From: CAKSQF01 sp051868045
Lineage (GTDB): Bacteria > Bacillota > Clostridia > Oscillospirales > CAG-272
Direction of reading: 5' to 3'
Length of the DNA: 13,495 nucleotides
Assembly (NCBI GenBank): GCA_051868045.1
Contig: JBJDZN010000080.1
Coordinates: 1-13,495 of the forward strand
Every line of letters starts with the position of its first letter. Positions within the stretch are counted from its first letter, which is position 1. Below, piece by piece: positions 1 through 7,016 of this stretch. The translations under genes and the position numbers were made by a program. Below the pieces are notes generated by a model. The model ran no database searches and was not told the DNA's origin. It saw only the letters and a program-made list of their open reading frames with translations.

Positions 1-1471
1 GGATGAATCCCTCCTGAAAGACCTTCGATTCGTTAAGATCAATGGTTCGGATGCTCCCGGCAATGCAGGAAATTTCACCAAGACTCTTTTTTGATGTGAG
101 ACATTCGACTGCACCGATCAGTGAAGTGTTCCCGACGGGTCGGACTCTTCCGGCAAGCATCGGGGGAATCAGTCCGATCAGCGATGCCGTGTAGGGATTC
201 AGATAATATCCGAGTCCGCCGGCAAGCCAGAGGGTTCCGATGTCGCTAAGGCGAAGTCCGGCGGCATCCACCAACGCTTCCAATCCCGAACGGATGGCAC
301 TTTTGGCAAGCTGAAGTTCCCGGACATCCTTGGGCGTCAGATAGACCGTCGGCTGACCGTCTTTCTCTGCCAAAGTGAAATCCCGATCCATAAATCCTTC
401 CTCGTCGATGACCGAAAGCTCCAGCAGATGGGCGGCAAGATCAATCAGACCGCTGCCGCAGATGCCCGCAGGAGGCGCATCCCCGACGGTTTTGCAGGAC
501 AAATGACCGCCCGCCGCATCAACCCGACAGATTGCACCCCTGACGCCGCCCATGCCGCAGGTGATTCCTGCTCCCTCCAAAGCGGGACCCGCCGCAGTGG
601 AACAGGCGACGGCTTTTCCTTTGGTCCGAAGGACCATCTCGCCATTGGTTCCCAGGTCCATCAGCACTGACGGGCGGTCGGTGGGATCGGTGACCAGCAG
701 TCCCGCAGTAATGTCACTGCCGATGAAAGCGGAGGCGGAAGGCAAAACGACGACCCTTTCCACCGGTACCCCAAGCTCCGCTCCGGAAAGCTCGCGGAGT
801 TCGGTGAAGGCAGGGGTGAAGGGGTATTTTCCCATGCCGGAAGGGGAGATGCCGCAGAAAAGATGGAGCATGGTGGGATTGCCTGCCACCGTCATTTTGC
901 CTATGGGGGGTTCCGTCTTTCCGTCGATCAGTTCCACGATCATCCGGGAGACCGCCTCGCAGACCAGTTTTTGCAGGGTTCCGAGATGTCCCCGGTCTGC
1001 GGCGGAAATCCGGTTCATGACGTCGGCACCGAAGGAACGCTGGGGATTGAGTCGGGATCGGGTGTCCACGATCTGCCCGGTGTGAAGGTCAACCAGTGCC
1101 ATGGCAAGGGTGGTGGTTCCGATGTCCAACGCCAGACCGTATGTCCGGGAGCCTTCTCTGTCTTCGGAGTCCTCGGACTTTTCATGAGGGAGCAGATCCT
1201 TCTCGGGAGAGTCGGACAGTTGGGTTTCGCCTTCAGTGAGAAGGGCGATTTCGGCACTCTTTCCGGTGCAGACCGCCTTGCAGGACAGAATCATTCCGGC
1301 AGAGTCGGCAGTTACGCCTCCAAAGGAACCGGACAGCAGACGGACCCGGCATTTTTGGCAGATACCCAGCCCCCCGCAGTCGGTGTGAATGTCCTCGCCG
1401 ATTCCGGCAAGATAGTCGGACAGCTGCATTCCCTCGGCTTGTGGGGGAATGTGAATTCTCTTTTCACTCAT
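1..1471 (-). CDS. RACo-like corrinoid activation protein (2Fe-2S ferredoxin + ASKHA domain, DUF4445 family), C-terminus cut by window edge
   Basis: The frame is open from ATG at 1471 to the left edge (490 codons, no stop). An AGGAGG ribosome site at 1481-1486 lies 9 nt upstream of this ATG. The N-terminal part has a ferredoxin-like cluster motif, CGGLGICQKC (Cys32, 38, 41) with a later Cys64 or Cys68. A short acidic linker follows (about residues 85-108). The ASKHA part shows DIGTTT at 116-121, GNPTMLHL at 197-204, DLGTNGEM at 272-279, STAAGP at 291-296, GICGSGLIDL from 336 and LAGGLG at 416-421. This set is characteristic of reductive activators of corrinoid proteins, which use ATP to return inactive Co(II) corrinoid to Co(I) for methyl transfer. 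Only a few C-terminal residues seem to be missing. No corrinoid protein or methyltransferase is visible, so the substrate is unknown. The family assignment is firm; the partner is not. Confidence 0.9.
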   Translation of the reverse strand, partial: MSEKRIHIPPQAEGMQLSDYLAGIGEDIHTDCGGLGICQKCRVRLLSGSFGGVTADSAGMILSCKAVCTGKSAEIALLTEGETQLSDSPEKDLLPHEKSEDSEDREGSRTYGLALDIGTTTLAMALVDLHTGQIVDTRSRLNPQRSFGADVMNRISAADRGHLGTLQKLVCEAVSRMIVELIDGKTEPPIGKMTVAGNPTMLHLFCGISPSGMGKYPFTPAFTELRELSGAELGVPVERVVVLPSASAFIGSDITAGLLVTDPTDRPSVLMDLGTNGEMVLRTKGKAVACSTAAGPALEGAGITCGMGGVRGAICRVDAAGGHLSCKTVGDAPPAGICGSGLIDLAAHLLELSVIDEEGFMDRDFTLAEKDGQPTVYLTPKDVRELQLAKSAIRSGLEALVDAAGLRLSDIGTLWLAGGLGYYLNPYTASLIGLIPPMLAGRVRPVGNTSLIGAVECLTSKKSLGEISCIAGSIRTIDLNESKVFQEGFI

Positions 1472-1515
1472 GGTCCGAAACCTCCTTCCTTATGTTAGCA
1501 GGTTAGTTCTTTCTG

Positions 1516-1544
1516 ATTTTATCACATTTTATCGCTGTTGTCAA
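1516..1544 (-). promoter_or_regulatory. Sigma-A promoter of the RACo-like gene
   Basis: On the minus strand, TTGACA (1544-1539) is followed by a 17-bp spacer and TAAAAT (1521-1516), preceded by TGA, an extended -10. The predicted start near 1509 gives a leader of about 40 nt containing the AGGAGG site. Confidence 0.8.
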
Positions 1545-1565
1545 GATGCCTGCGGGACTGCCCCC

Positions 1566-1594
1566 TTGACAAATGGTAAGAAATATGCTATCCT
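1566..1594 (+). promoter_or_regulatory. Sigma-A promoter of the GH29 fucosidase gene
   Basis: TTGACA (1566-1571), a 17-bp spacer and TATCCT (1589-1594) preceded by TGC. It sits back-to-back with the minus-strand promoter: the two -35 boxes are separated by 21 bp and form the arms of an 8-bp inverted repeat. Confidence 0.8.
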
Positions 1595-1669
1595 GAAGGT
1601 ACATCCGCCTTTCTGTTTCAACGGAAAGGCAGAATGAAATTTCGGTCGTGACAGGGTATGGAGGTAGGG

Positions 1670-2860
1670 ATGATCGTCAGACAGTACATCAAGGATTTCG
1701 AGGATATGGGGCTGGGAATGTTCGTACATTTCGGACTGTACAGCGTCATCGGACGGGGAGAGTGGGCGCAGAATCAGATTCCAATTCCCATGGAGGAATA
1801 TGTGAAGACCATGTCCGATTTTAAAATCAAGGAAAATTGGGCAGTGGAGTTGGTCAGCACCGCCAAAAATGCGGGATGCCGATACATCACCTTGACCACC
1901 CGTCACCACGACGGCTTTTCGCTGTACGACACCTGCGGTCTGAATGAATATGATGCGCCTCATTCTGCCACAGGAAGGGATCTGGTCCGGGAGTTCGTGG
2001 ACGAGTGCCGCCGTCAGGAGATCGTTCCCTTCTTCTATCATACCCTGCTGGACTGGTGGAAACCCGAATTCAAAACCGATTTCAGGGCATATCTGCGCTA
2101 TCTCCGGGCAAGCGTAGAGCTTCTGTGCAAGAATTACGGCAAGATCGGCGGATTCTGGTTTGACGGAAGGTGGTCAAACGAGGACGGGGATTGGGAAGAG
2201 GATGAACTGTACGGATTGATTCGCTCCTATCAGCCGGATGCCATGATCATCAACAATTCAGGAACCGAACGGCTGGGTGCCACGGGGCATATCGAGCTGG
2301 ACAGCGTGACCTTTGAGCGGGGCAAAACCACCCGTCGAAAGGATGATGATTGTCCCAAATACCTGGCATCCGAAATGTGCCAGATTTTCGGGGAATATTG
2401 GGGGTATGCCGAGAAGTGTCTGCGTTATAAACCCTTTTCCGAGATTCTGACCAATCTGATGGACTGCCGCAGAGCGCACGCCAATTTTCTTCTGAACGTG
2501 GGTCCCATGGCTGACGGAAGCCTGCCGCTGAGGGATCGGGGCTATTTTGAGATGCTGGGTGTCTGGATGAGAATCAACGGAAAGGCGGTGTATGACTGCG
2601 AACCATGCGATTTTCCCACAGGCTCGGAAGAGGATTTTCTCCTGTACAACCACAAAAACGGTCGGTATTATCTGATCATGATGGGGGAGAGCCATCGTCA
2701 GGTCACCTTCACCATGGATAAACCGGTAAAGTCGGTGCGCTGTCTGGACGAGAAACAGGTTACTCCCTTCGTGCAGGAGGGCGATCAGGTTCGCTTCACG
2801 GCGGGTCAGTACGCTTTCGGGACCGATCTTGTGGTGAGAGTTGTCGAAATCGGCGTGTGA
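1670..2860 (+). CDS. Alpha-L-fucosidase, glycoside hydrolase family 29 (intracellular)
   Basis: The product is a retaining exo-glycosidase that releases L-fucose from glycans. GH29 marks, numbered from the 1670 start, are GMFVHFGLYS near 16-25, RHHDGF at 78-83, FWFDGRW at 162-168 with Asp165 as the probable nucleophile, and LLNVGPMADG followed by a WMRINGKAVY stretch that closes the catalytic barrel. A short beta-rich C-terminal region follows. The length, 396 aa, is compact for the family. There is no signal peptide or anchor, so it probably acts on imported fuco-oligosaccharides. An in-frame ATG also occurs at 1658, but GGAGG at 1660-1664 overlaps it and sits 5 nt before the 1670 ATG, so I prefer 1670. 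The gene is monocistronic and divergent from the RACo-like gene. No fucose permease or fuc catabolic gene is visible. Confidence 0.92.
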   Translation: MIVRQYIKDFEDMGLGMFVHFGLYSVIGRGEWAQNQIPIPMEEYVKTMSDFKIKENWAVELVSTAKNAGCRYITLTTRHHDGFSLYDTCGLNEYDAPHSATGRDLVREFVDECRRQEIVPFFYHTLLDWWKPEFKTDFRAYLRYLRASVELLCKNYGKIGGFWFDGRWSNEDGDWEEDELYGLIRSYQPDAMIINNSGTERLGATGHIELDSVTFERGKTTRRKDDDCPKYLASEMCQIFGEYWGYAEKCLRYKPFSEILTNLMDCRRAHANFLLNVGPMADGSLPLRDRGYFEMLGVWMRINGKAVYDCEPCDFPTGSEEDFLLYNHKNGRYYLIMMGESHRQVTFTMDKPVKSVRCLDEKQVTPFVQEGDQVRFTAGQYAFGTDLVVRVVEIGV

Positions 2861-3000
2861 GACCGTGAAATTGGCACTGTCAGTGGGGCAGAGAAGGGAA
2901 TTTCGGGAGCCGATTCTGCCATTTTCGTTTGATAAAGAGGAAAATCGGCTGTTTGCCAACGAAAAAAACGCAGATTTTTTGAACTTTTTTCAAAAACCCC

Positions 3001-3029
3001 TTGACAAAGGCGCATCTTTATGCTATACT
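3001..3029 (+). promoter_or_regulatory. Sigma-A promoter of the ylxM-ffh operon
   Basis: TTGACA (3001-3006), 17-bp spacer, TATACT (3024-3029) preceded by TGC: a near-consensus extended promoter. The 140 bases between the fucosidase stop and this promoter are AT-rich with T-runs, but I see no gene or convincing terminator in them. Confidence 0.85.
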
Positions 3030-3052
3030 CTGTAAAGCAGTTTGCTTTACAG
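3030..3052 (+). promoter_or_regulatory. Perfect inverted repeat at the ylxM transcription start (operator or 5' mRNA hairpin)
   Basis: CTGTAAAGCA (3030-3039) and TGCTTTACAG (3043-3052) are perfect 10-bp arms around a 3-nt GTT centre. The repeat begins one base after the -10 box, so it overlaps the predicted start point (about 3035-3037). It could be a repressor site or a hairpin at the extreme 5' end of the transcript. Confidence 0.7.
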
Positions 3053-3076
3053 CATATTGGAAGGTCGGATGACGGA

Positions 3077-3415
3077 ATGAGCGAAGAGAACGGGATGTAT
3101 ATCTCCCTTCTGCTGGAGTTCTACGGCTCCCTTCTGAGTGAACGTCAGAGGGAGATTGTCGGGTATACCGTCAATGACGATCTGTCCCTGTCCGAGATTG
3201 CCGAGATTACGGGAATCACCCGACAGGGCGTCCGGGATGCCATCTGTAAGGCGACCGCACAGTTGGAAGCCTATGAAGAGAAGCTCGGAATGTACCGTTC
3301 CTTCCGTGAGAGACAGACGGACGGCGACAGACTGATCGAGCTTATCCGCTCGATGGGAGGCGATCCTGAGATCACTCAGGAGGCAGAGCTTCTGATCAGA
3401 CGCATCTGCGGCTGA
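3077..3415 (+). CDS. ylxM: YlxM/p13-like helix-turn-helix protein, signal recognition particle associated
   Basis: A small 112-aa DNA-binding-type protein whose gene regularly precedes ffh in Bacillota. In Streptococcus it is known as an accessory factor of the signal recognition particle. Family marks are an N-terminal ISLLLEFYGSLLSERQREI segment (residues 9-27) and a sigma-factor-like helix-turn-helix, LSLSEIAEITGITRQGVRDA (about 36-55), then EAYEEKLGMYR. The frame is open further upstream to 3020, but that region contains the -10 box, so ATG 3077 is chosen. It agrees with the usual family N-terminus, although its ribosome site is weak (GGAAGG about 12 nt upstream). ffh starts 45 nt downstream in the same transcript. 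The inverted repeat at the promoter could be an autoregulatory site, which is an inference. Confidence 0.88.
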   Translation: MSEENGMYISLLLEFYGSLLSERQREIVGYTVNDDLSLSEIAEITGITRQGVRDAICKATAQLEAYEEKLGMYRSFRERQTDGDRLIELIRSMGGDPEITQEAELLIRRICG

Positions 3416-3460
3416 TTGCGGTAATTGCGGGAATGTGATTGTTGAGAAAGGATAGGTTCT

Positions 3461-4786
3461 ATGTTCCAAAGTCTTGTGGACAGAATGAGCGAGGCGTTCA
3501 AGAAGTTTCGCAGTAAGGGCAAGTTGACCGAAGCCGATGTCAAAGCGGGCATGCGGGAAATCAAGCTGGCACTTCTGGAAGCGGACGTCAGCTATAAGGT
3601 GGTGAAGGACTTTATCGCCTCTGTCAGTGCCCGCGCTGTGGGAACCGAGGTCCTGGAAAGCCTGATGCCTGCTCAGCAGATCGTCAAGATCGTCAACGAA
3701 GAGTTGACCAACCTGATGGGAGGTACTGTCTCCAAGCTGGCAGTCTCTCCATCTCCGCCCACCGTCATCATGATGTGCGGTCTTCAGGGTGCAGGTAAAA
3801 CCACCCATGCCGGAAAACTGGCGGGACTGCTCAAAAAACAGGGTAAGCACCCCATTCTGGTTGCTTGCGACGTTTACCGTCCTGCCGCCATCAAACAGCT
3901 CCAGATTGTGGCTGATCAGGTGGGCGTCCCCTGCTTTACGATGGGGGATAAGGAAAATCCCGTCAAGATCGCCAAAGAGGGTGTGGCATACGCCAAGAAA
4001 AACGGCTATGATACCGTTTTCATTGATACCGCCGGACGGCTTCATATCGACGAGGATATGATGAAGGAGCTGGTTCGGATCAAGGAAGAGGTACAGCCCA
4101 CCGAAATCCTTCTGACCATTGACGCCATGCTGGGTCAGGACGCCGTGAATGTGGCGAAATCCTTCAACGATCAGTTGGATGTCACCGGCGTGGTGCTGAC
4201 CAAGCTGGACGGCGATACCAGAGGCGGTGCCGCACTGTCGGTTCGCCACGTAACCGGAAAGCCCATCAAATTTGCGGGAACCGGTGAAAAGATGGATGCC
4301 ATTGAACCCTTCTATCCCGACCGTATGGCATCGAGAATTCTCGGAATGGGCGATGTTCTGTCGCTGATCGAGAAGGCAGAGCAGCAGTACGACGAGAAGA
4401 AGGCACTTGAACTGGAAAAGAAGATCCGGGAGTCCTCCTTTACCCTGGACGATTACCTGGAACAGTTCCAGCAGATCAAGAAAATGGGCAGCATGGAACA
4501 GCTTCTGGGAATGCTTCCCGGTGTCAAAACCTCGGCACTGAAGGATGTGCAGATCGACGAGAAGCAGATTGCCCACATGGAGGCGATCATCCGATCCATG
4601 ACCCCCGCAGAGCGCATGAAACCCGACATCATCAACGCCTCCCGGAAACGCAGAATCGCAAAGGGAAGCGGCAGGGGAGTCGAGGAGGTCAATCGACTTC
4701 TCAAGCAGTATGAACAGACCAATCAGATGATGAAACAGTTTTCCAAAATGGGAAAGGGCGGCAAGTTTCGTTTTCCCATGCGCTGA
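3461..4786 (+). CDS. ffh: Signal recognition particle protein Ffh (SRP54 GTPase)
   Basis: Ffh binds 4.5S/6S-type SRP RNA and signal sequences of nascent membrane proteins, and delivers ribosomes to FtsY and the Sec translocon. Domain order is clear. An N-terminal four-helix bundle covers about residues 1-85. The G domain has a P-loop, GLQGAGKTT, at 107-115, DTAGR at 189-193, TKLDGD at 247-252 and GTGEKMDAIEPF from 273. A methionine-rich M domain runs from about 325 to 441 and includes the RNA-binding stretch INASRKRRIAKGSG (391-404). The length, 441 aa, is normal. An AAAGGA site precedes the ATG by about 10 nt. The gene lies between ylxM and rpsP, the conserved Bacillota order. A 6-bp hairpin (4779-4794) spans the stop codon. 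Confidence 0.98.
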   Translation: MFQSLVDRMSEAFKKFRSKGKLTEADVKAGMREIKLALLEADVSYKVVKDFIASVSARAVGTEVLESLMPAQQIVKIVNEELTNLMGGTVSKLAVSPSPPTVIMMCGLQGAGKTTHAGKLAGLLKKQGKHPILVACDVYRPAAIKQLQIVADQVGVPCFTMGDKENPVKIAKEGVAYAKKNGYDTVFIDTAGRLHIDEDMMKELVRIKEEVQPTEILLTIDAMLGQDAVNVAKSFNDQLDVTGVVLTKLDGDTRGGAALSVRHVTGKPIKFAGTGEKMDAIEPFYPDRMASRILGMGDVLSLIEKAEQQYDEKKALELEKKIRESSFTLDDYLEQFQQIKKMGSMEQLLGMLPGVKTSALKDVQIDEKQIAHMEAIIRSMTPAERMKPDIINASRKRRIAKGSGRGVEEVNRLLKQYEQTNQMMKQFSKMGKGGKFRFPMR

Positions 4787-4794
4787 TAAGCGCA
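4779..4794 (+). other. Short hairpin spanning the ffh stop codon
   Basis: TGCGCT (4779-4784) and AGCGCA (4789-4794) pair around a GATA loop containing part of the TGA stop. No U-tract follows, so it is not a standard terminator. It may reduce read-through or serve as a processing site between ffh and rpsP. Confidence 0.4.
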
Positions 4795-4890
4795 CTTTGC
4801 GGATTGGCAGTATTTCGGCTAATTCCTGATTCGGAAAGACCGACAGGTGGCAATAGATTATCATTTTCAGATATTTTGGAGGAAGAAAAA

Positions 4891-5136
4891 ATGGCAGTAA
4901 AAATCAGACTGAAAAGAGTTGGCGCAAAGAAGGCTCCCTTCTATCATGTAGTTGTAGCAGATTCCCGTTCTCCCCGTGACGGTAAGTTCATCGAGAAGAT
5001 CGGTACCTATAATCCTATGGTAGAGCCCGCTGAGATCGTGCTGGACAACGAAAAGGTTGAGAGCTGGCTGAAGAACGGCGCACAGCCCACTGAGACCGTC
5101 AGAAACCTGCTGAAGAAGAGCGGAATCGTAAAGTAA
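4891..5136 (+). CDS. rpsP: 30S ribosomal protein S16
   Basis: An 81-aa S16 protein that binds 16S rRNA in the body of the small subunit and aids its assembly. The N-terminal MAVKIRLKRVGAKKAPFYHV and the following VVADSRSPRDGKFIEKIGTY are the most conserved parts of the family, and the length is typical. GGAGGA at 4878-4883 sits 7 nt before the ATG and settles the start; an in-frame ATG at 4804 belongs to non-conserved sequence. It lies 104 bp after ffh, with no strong promoter seen between, so it probably belongs to the same transcript. khpA follows after 36 bp. Confidence 0.97.
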   Translation: MAVKIRLKRVGAKKAPFYHVVVADSRSPRDGKFIEKIGTYNPMVEPAEIVLDNEKVESWLKNGAQPTETVRNLLKKSGIVK

Positions 5137-5172
5137 TCAACGTCCCATTGGGATCAGAATCGGAGGATCAGG

Positions 5173-5412
5173 ATGACGGATTTAAAGCAGATTTTGACCG
5201 ACATAGCCGCCTCCCTTGTTGACCAGCCCGACGAAGTCGAGGTTGTGGTCGTAGACGAAGACGAAAACGAGATGACTCTCGAACTTCGTGTCGCCGAAGG
5301 GGATATGGGTAAGGTGATCGGTCGTCGAGGCAGAATCGCCAACGCGATCCGTGCGGTCATGTGGTCGGCCGCTAATGCGGCAGGAAAAAAGGTAAAGGTG
5401 GACATCCGATAA
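5173..5412 (+). CDS. khpA: KhpA-type KH-domain RNA-binding protein (YlqC family)
   Basis: A 79-aa single KH-domain protein. Family members bind RNA, often with the partner KhpB (Jag/EloR), and affect cell division and envelope growth in Bacillota. The RNA-binding loop GKVIGRRGRIA is at 46-56 (GxxG at 50-53), preceded by the strand VVVVDEDENEMTLELRV. A GGAGG site at 5162-5166 lies 6 nt before the ATG. It is the last gene of the ylxM-ffh-rpsP cluster: an intrinsic terminator begins 18 bp after its stop. In many relatives rimM, trmD and rplS follow, and they are absent here. Confidence 0.95.
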   Translation: MTDLKQILTDIAASLVDQPDEVEVVVVDEDENEMTLELRVAEGDMGKVIGRRGRIANAIRAVMWSAANAAGKKVKVDIR

Positions 5413-5429
5413 CTCGGATTCTGCCCTGC

Positions 5430-5465
5430 AAAAACAGCGCACAGAAGATACTGTGCGCTGTTTTT
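5430..5465 (+). terminator. Intrinsic terminator of the ylxM-ffh-rpsP-khpA operon
   Basis: A perfect 11-bp stem, ACAGCGCACAG (5434-5444) and CTGTGCGCTGT (5451-5461), with a 6-nt loop and a T-run to 5465. A matching A-run at 5430-5433 means it could also stop minus-strand transcription. Confidence 0.92.
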
Positions 5466-5514
5466 ATAAAAATATAAGATAAACCCCGTCGCCCCATCAT
5501 GAGGCGGCGTTTAT
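5461..5514 (-). terminator. Probable terminator for the minus-strand lipoprotein gene
   Basis: ATAAAC plus GTCGCC (5479-5493, with a 3-nt CCC bulge) pairs with GGCGGCGTTTAT (5503-5514). Read on the minus strand, the hairpin is followed by a T-rich stretch down to 5461. Together with the khpA terminator it insulates the two convergent units. Confidence 0.55.
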
Positions 5515-5581
5515 TTTGGAGTTCTCTTTTTCCAAGGTCACCCTCTGTAGTAGCGTTTCACACCCCCTTTTAAAAAGGCTG

Positions 5582-6400
5582 CTACTGCTTTACCGTTATC
5601 TTTTCGCCGTCGGTGGTGACGGTGATGTCGCCCTCGTAGGTGCGGTAGAAGGTCACCGAATAATTCTGGAGCATGGCAGTCAGGGAGGCATCCTCCGGCT
5701 CGCCTTCGCAGATGGCGGCATAGGTAATGGCGGATTTGCTGAACAGCTTCCCCAGTTCCTTGGTATAATCGCCGTGATGGGGAATCTTGACAAAGTCATA
5801 GGCGGACTCCGCCTCAGGATAAAATTCCGCCAGACGTACCTTGTGGGCGTCTCCCAAAAACAGGAACTTCATATTGCCGTAGCAGAGCGTCGTAATCAGC
5901 GAAAAATCGTTCTTATCTTCGTAGGATTTCAGTTCAGGAACCGATACCGACAGCGACAAATCGCCGAAGGTGTATTCGGTGTCGGCAGTCAGACGGTCAA
6001 AGGTCAGCTTTTTGGCACTCATCGCCTTGTTCAGCGCACTCATCTCACTGGAATCTCGAAAATAATCGGGACCAATCAACGCTTTTACCTCATAGGAGCG
6101 AACGATCTCGGCGGCAGAGCCCACATGATCACTGTCGTAATGGGTCAGAATCAAAAGATCAATCTGATCCCGCCCAGCCTCACTCAGGGCATTTTTAATC
6201 GCTTCGCAGTCGTCGGCGTCGGCGGTGTCGATCATGATGGTGGCGTCGGCGGTGTAAATCAGAATGGCATCCGATTTTCCGGTGTTCAGAAGACGGACCG
6301 TCAGTCCCGCCTTCACCTTTTCGGAGGGGGAACAGCCGCAGGGAAGCAGGAGGGACAGGATCAGGGTTAAACAGGTCCAGTATTTCAGGATGGTTTTCAT
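5582..6400 (-). CDS. Secreted metallo-beta-lactamase-fold lipoprotein (ComEC C-terminal-domain-like)
   Basis: A 272-aa exported protein. Residues 1-23 form a charged start and hydrophobic stretch ending in LLLPCGCS, a lipoprotein-type signal whose acylated residue is probably Cys23 (the -3 position is not ideal). The mature part has the metallo-beta-lactamase metal motif THYDSDHVG (His87, Asp89, Asp91, His92), a later FLGDA (Asp183) and IPHHGD (His208, His209). This is the pattern of the hydrolase domain at the end of the DNA-uptake protein ComEC, but none of the channel helices are present. The substrate is unknown; nucleic acid or nucleotide hydrolysis at the cell surface is an inference. 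An AAGGAGAG site (6406-6413) supports the start. It is the last gene of the minus-strand block, 146 bp after the GNAT gene, and I see no clear promoter in that gap. Confidence 0.85.
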   Translation of the reverse strand: MKTILKYWTCLTLILSLLLPCGCSPSEKVKAGLTVRLLNTGKSDAILIYTADATIMIDTADADDCEAIKNALSEAGRDQIDLLILTHYDSDHVGSAAEIVRSYEVKALIGPDYFRDSSEMSALNKAMSAKKLTFDRLTADTEYTFGDLSLSVSVPELKSYEDKNDFSLITTLCYGNMKFLFLGDAHKVRLAEFYPEAESAYDFVKIPHHGDYTKELGKLFSKSAITYAAICEGEPEDASLTAMLQNYSVTFYRTYEGDITVTTDGEKITVKQ

Positions 6401-6546
6401 GAATGCTCTCCTTCTTGTGGTAGATTTGTGGGTCAGTTCAGACCCCGGAAGCCTTTTCCGATAATTTCACCGGAGTTGAAGATGACCCTTTTGAGTCTTT
6501 CCTCTGATGAACGGATGGCATTCCCGACCGACCCGTCGGAATCCGG

Positions 6547-6990
6547 CTATTGGTCCTTTACCATCTGAACATAGGGCAGGGGACGGTAGCCCATCCGCTT
6601 ATACAGATTAGCCGCACTTTTGTTGCCCGGCTCAAATTCCAGACGGTAACGGGCAGCGGGATAGACTTTTTCCATCCAGTTAAAGAAGGTGTGTCCGATT
6701 CCCTGATCCCGGAACTCCGGCTTGATATACAGCTCGTCAATCCAGATCACGATTCCACCCGCTTCTCTGGAATAGCTTTTGGAAAGGAGAGCGTATCCCA
6801 GGATGTCCTCTCCGGCATCAAATAACAGACATTCCAGATACCGATTGGAGGCAATCAGTTCCCAGAAGGCATCCTCGTGATGCTTGTCGTCAACAGGATG
6901 AAGAACGGCATCCGAGGCATAGAATTCCCGGCTCATTTCCATAAATGAGTCTTTGTCCTTATGATTGATCTTGCGTATTTTGAATTTCAT
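6547..6990 (-). CDS. GNAT-family N-acetyltransferase
   Basis: A 147-aa single-domain acetyltransferase that would move an acetyl group from acetyl-CoA to an amine on an unidentified substrate. The central strand and acetyl-CoA loop read IDELYIKPEFRDQGIG (about 84-99), with the Q/RxxGxG-like RDQGIG at 94-99. The C-terminal motif LEFEPGNKSAANLYKRMGY is typical for the fold. AAGGAG at 7000-7005 lies 9 nt before the ATG. It starts 26 bp after the trkH stop on the same strand, so co-transcription with trkA-trkH is likely, although no functional link to potassium transport is evident. Downstream of its stop there is only a weak, bulged hairpin without a T-run. Confidence 0.88.
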   Translation of the reverse strand: MKFKIRKINHKDKDSFMEMSREFYASDAVLHPVDDKHHEDAFWELIASNRYLECLLFDAGEDILGYALLSKSYSREAGGIVIWIDELYIKPEFRDQGIGHTFFNWMEKVYPAARYRLEFEPGNKSAANLYKRMGYRPLPYVQMVKDQ

Positions 6991-7016
6991 CTGTCATAAC
7001 TCCTTAACTATCACTT

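Noticed and set aside
552..1498. Plus-strand frames over the RACo-like gene
   Set aside because: The minus-strand frame is continuous and carries all family motifs; the plus frames have none.
2908..2948. GCCGATT...AATCGGC pairing after the fucosidase gene as a terminator
   Set aside because: The loop is about 26 nt with competing pairings and no T-run follows.
2841..3035. 64-codon plus-strand frame between the fucosidase and ylxM
   Set aside because: It runs through the ylxM promoter and overlaps the fucosidase end; no ribosome site or similarity.
4804..4859. Separate rpsP promoter upstream of 4891
   Set aside because: TTGGCA is present, but nothing close to TATAAT lies at a proper distance; the other candidates match even less well.
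3047..4864. Very long (605-codon) open frame on the minus strand opposite ylxM and ffh
   Set aside because: It is antisense to strongly conserved genes and contains no recognisable domain; it is a by-product of codon bias in ffh.
5516..6370. 284-codon plus-strand frame opposite the lipoprotein gene
   Set aside because: The minus strand has a signal peptide, metal motifs and a ribosome site; the plus-strand frame has no motif and runs through the terminator region.
6544..6566. Hairpin after the GNAT gene as a terminator
   Set aside because: The stem has a bulge and no T-run follows on the minus strand.
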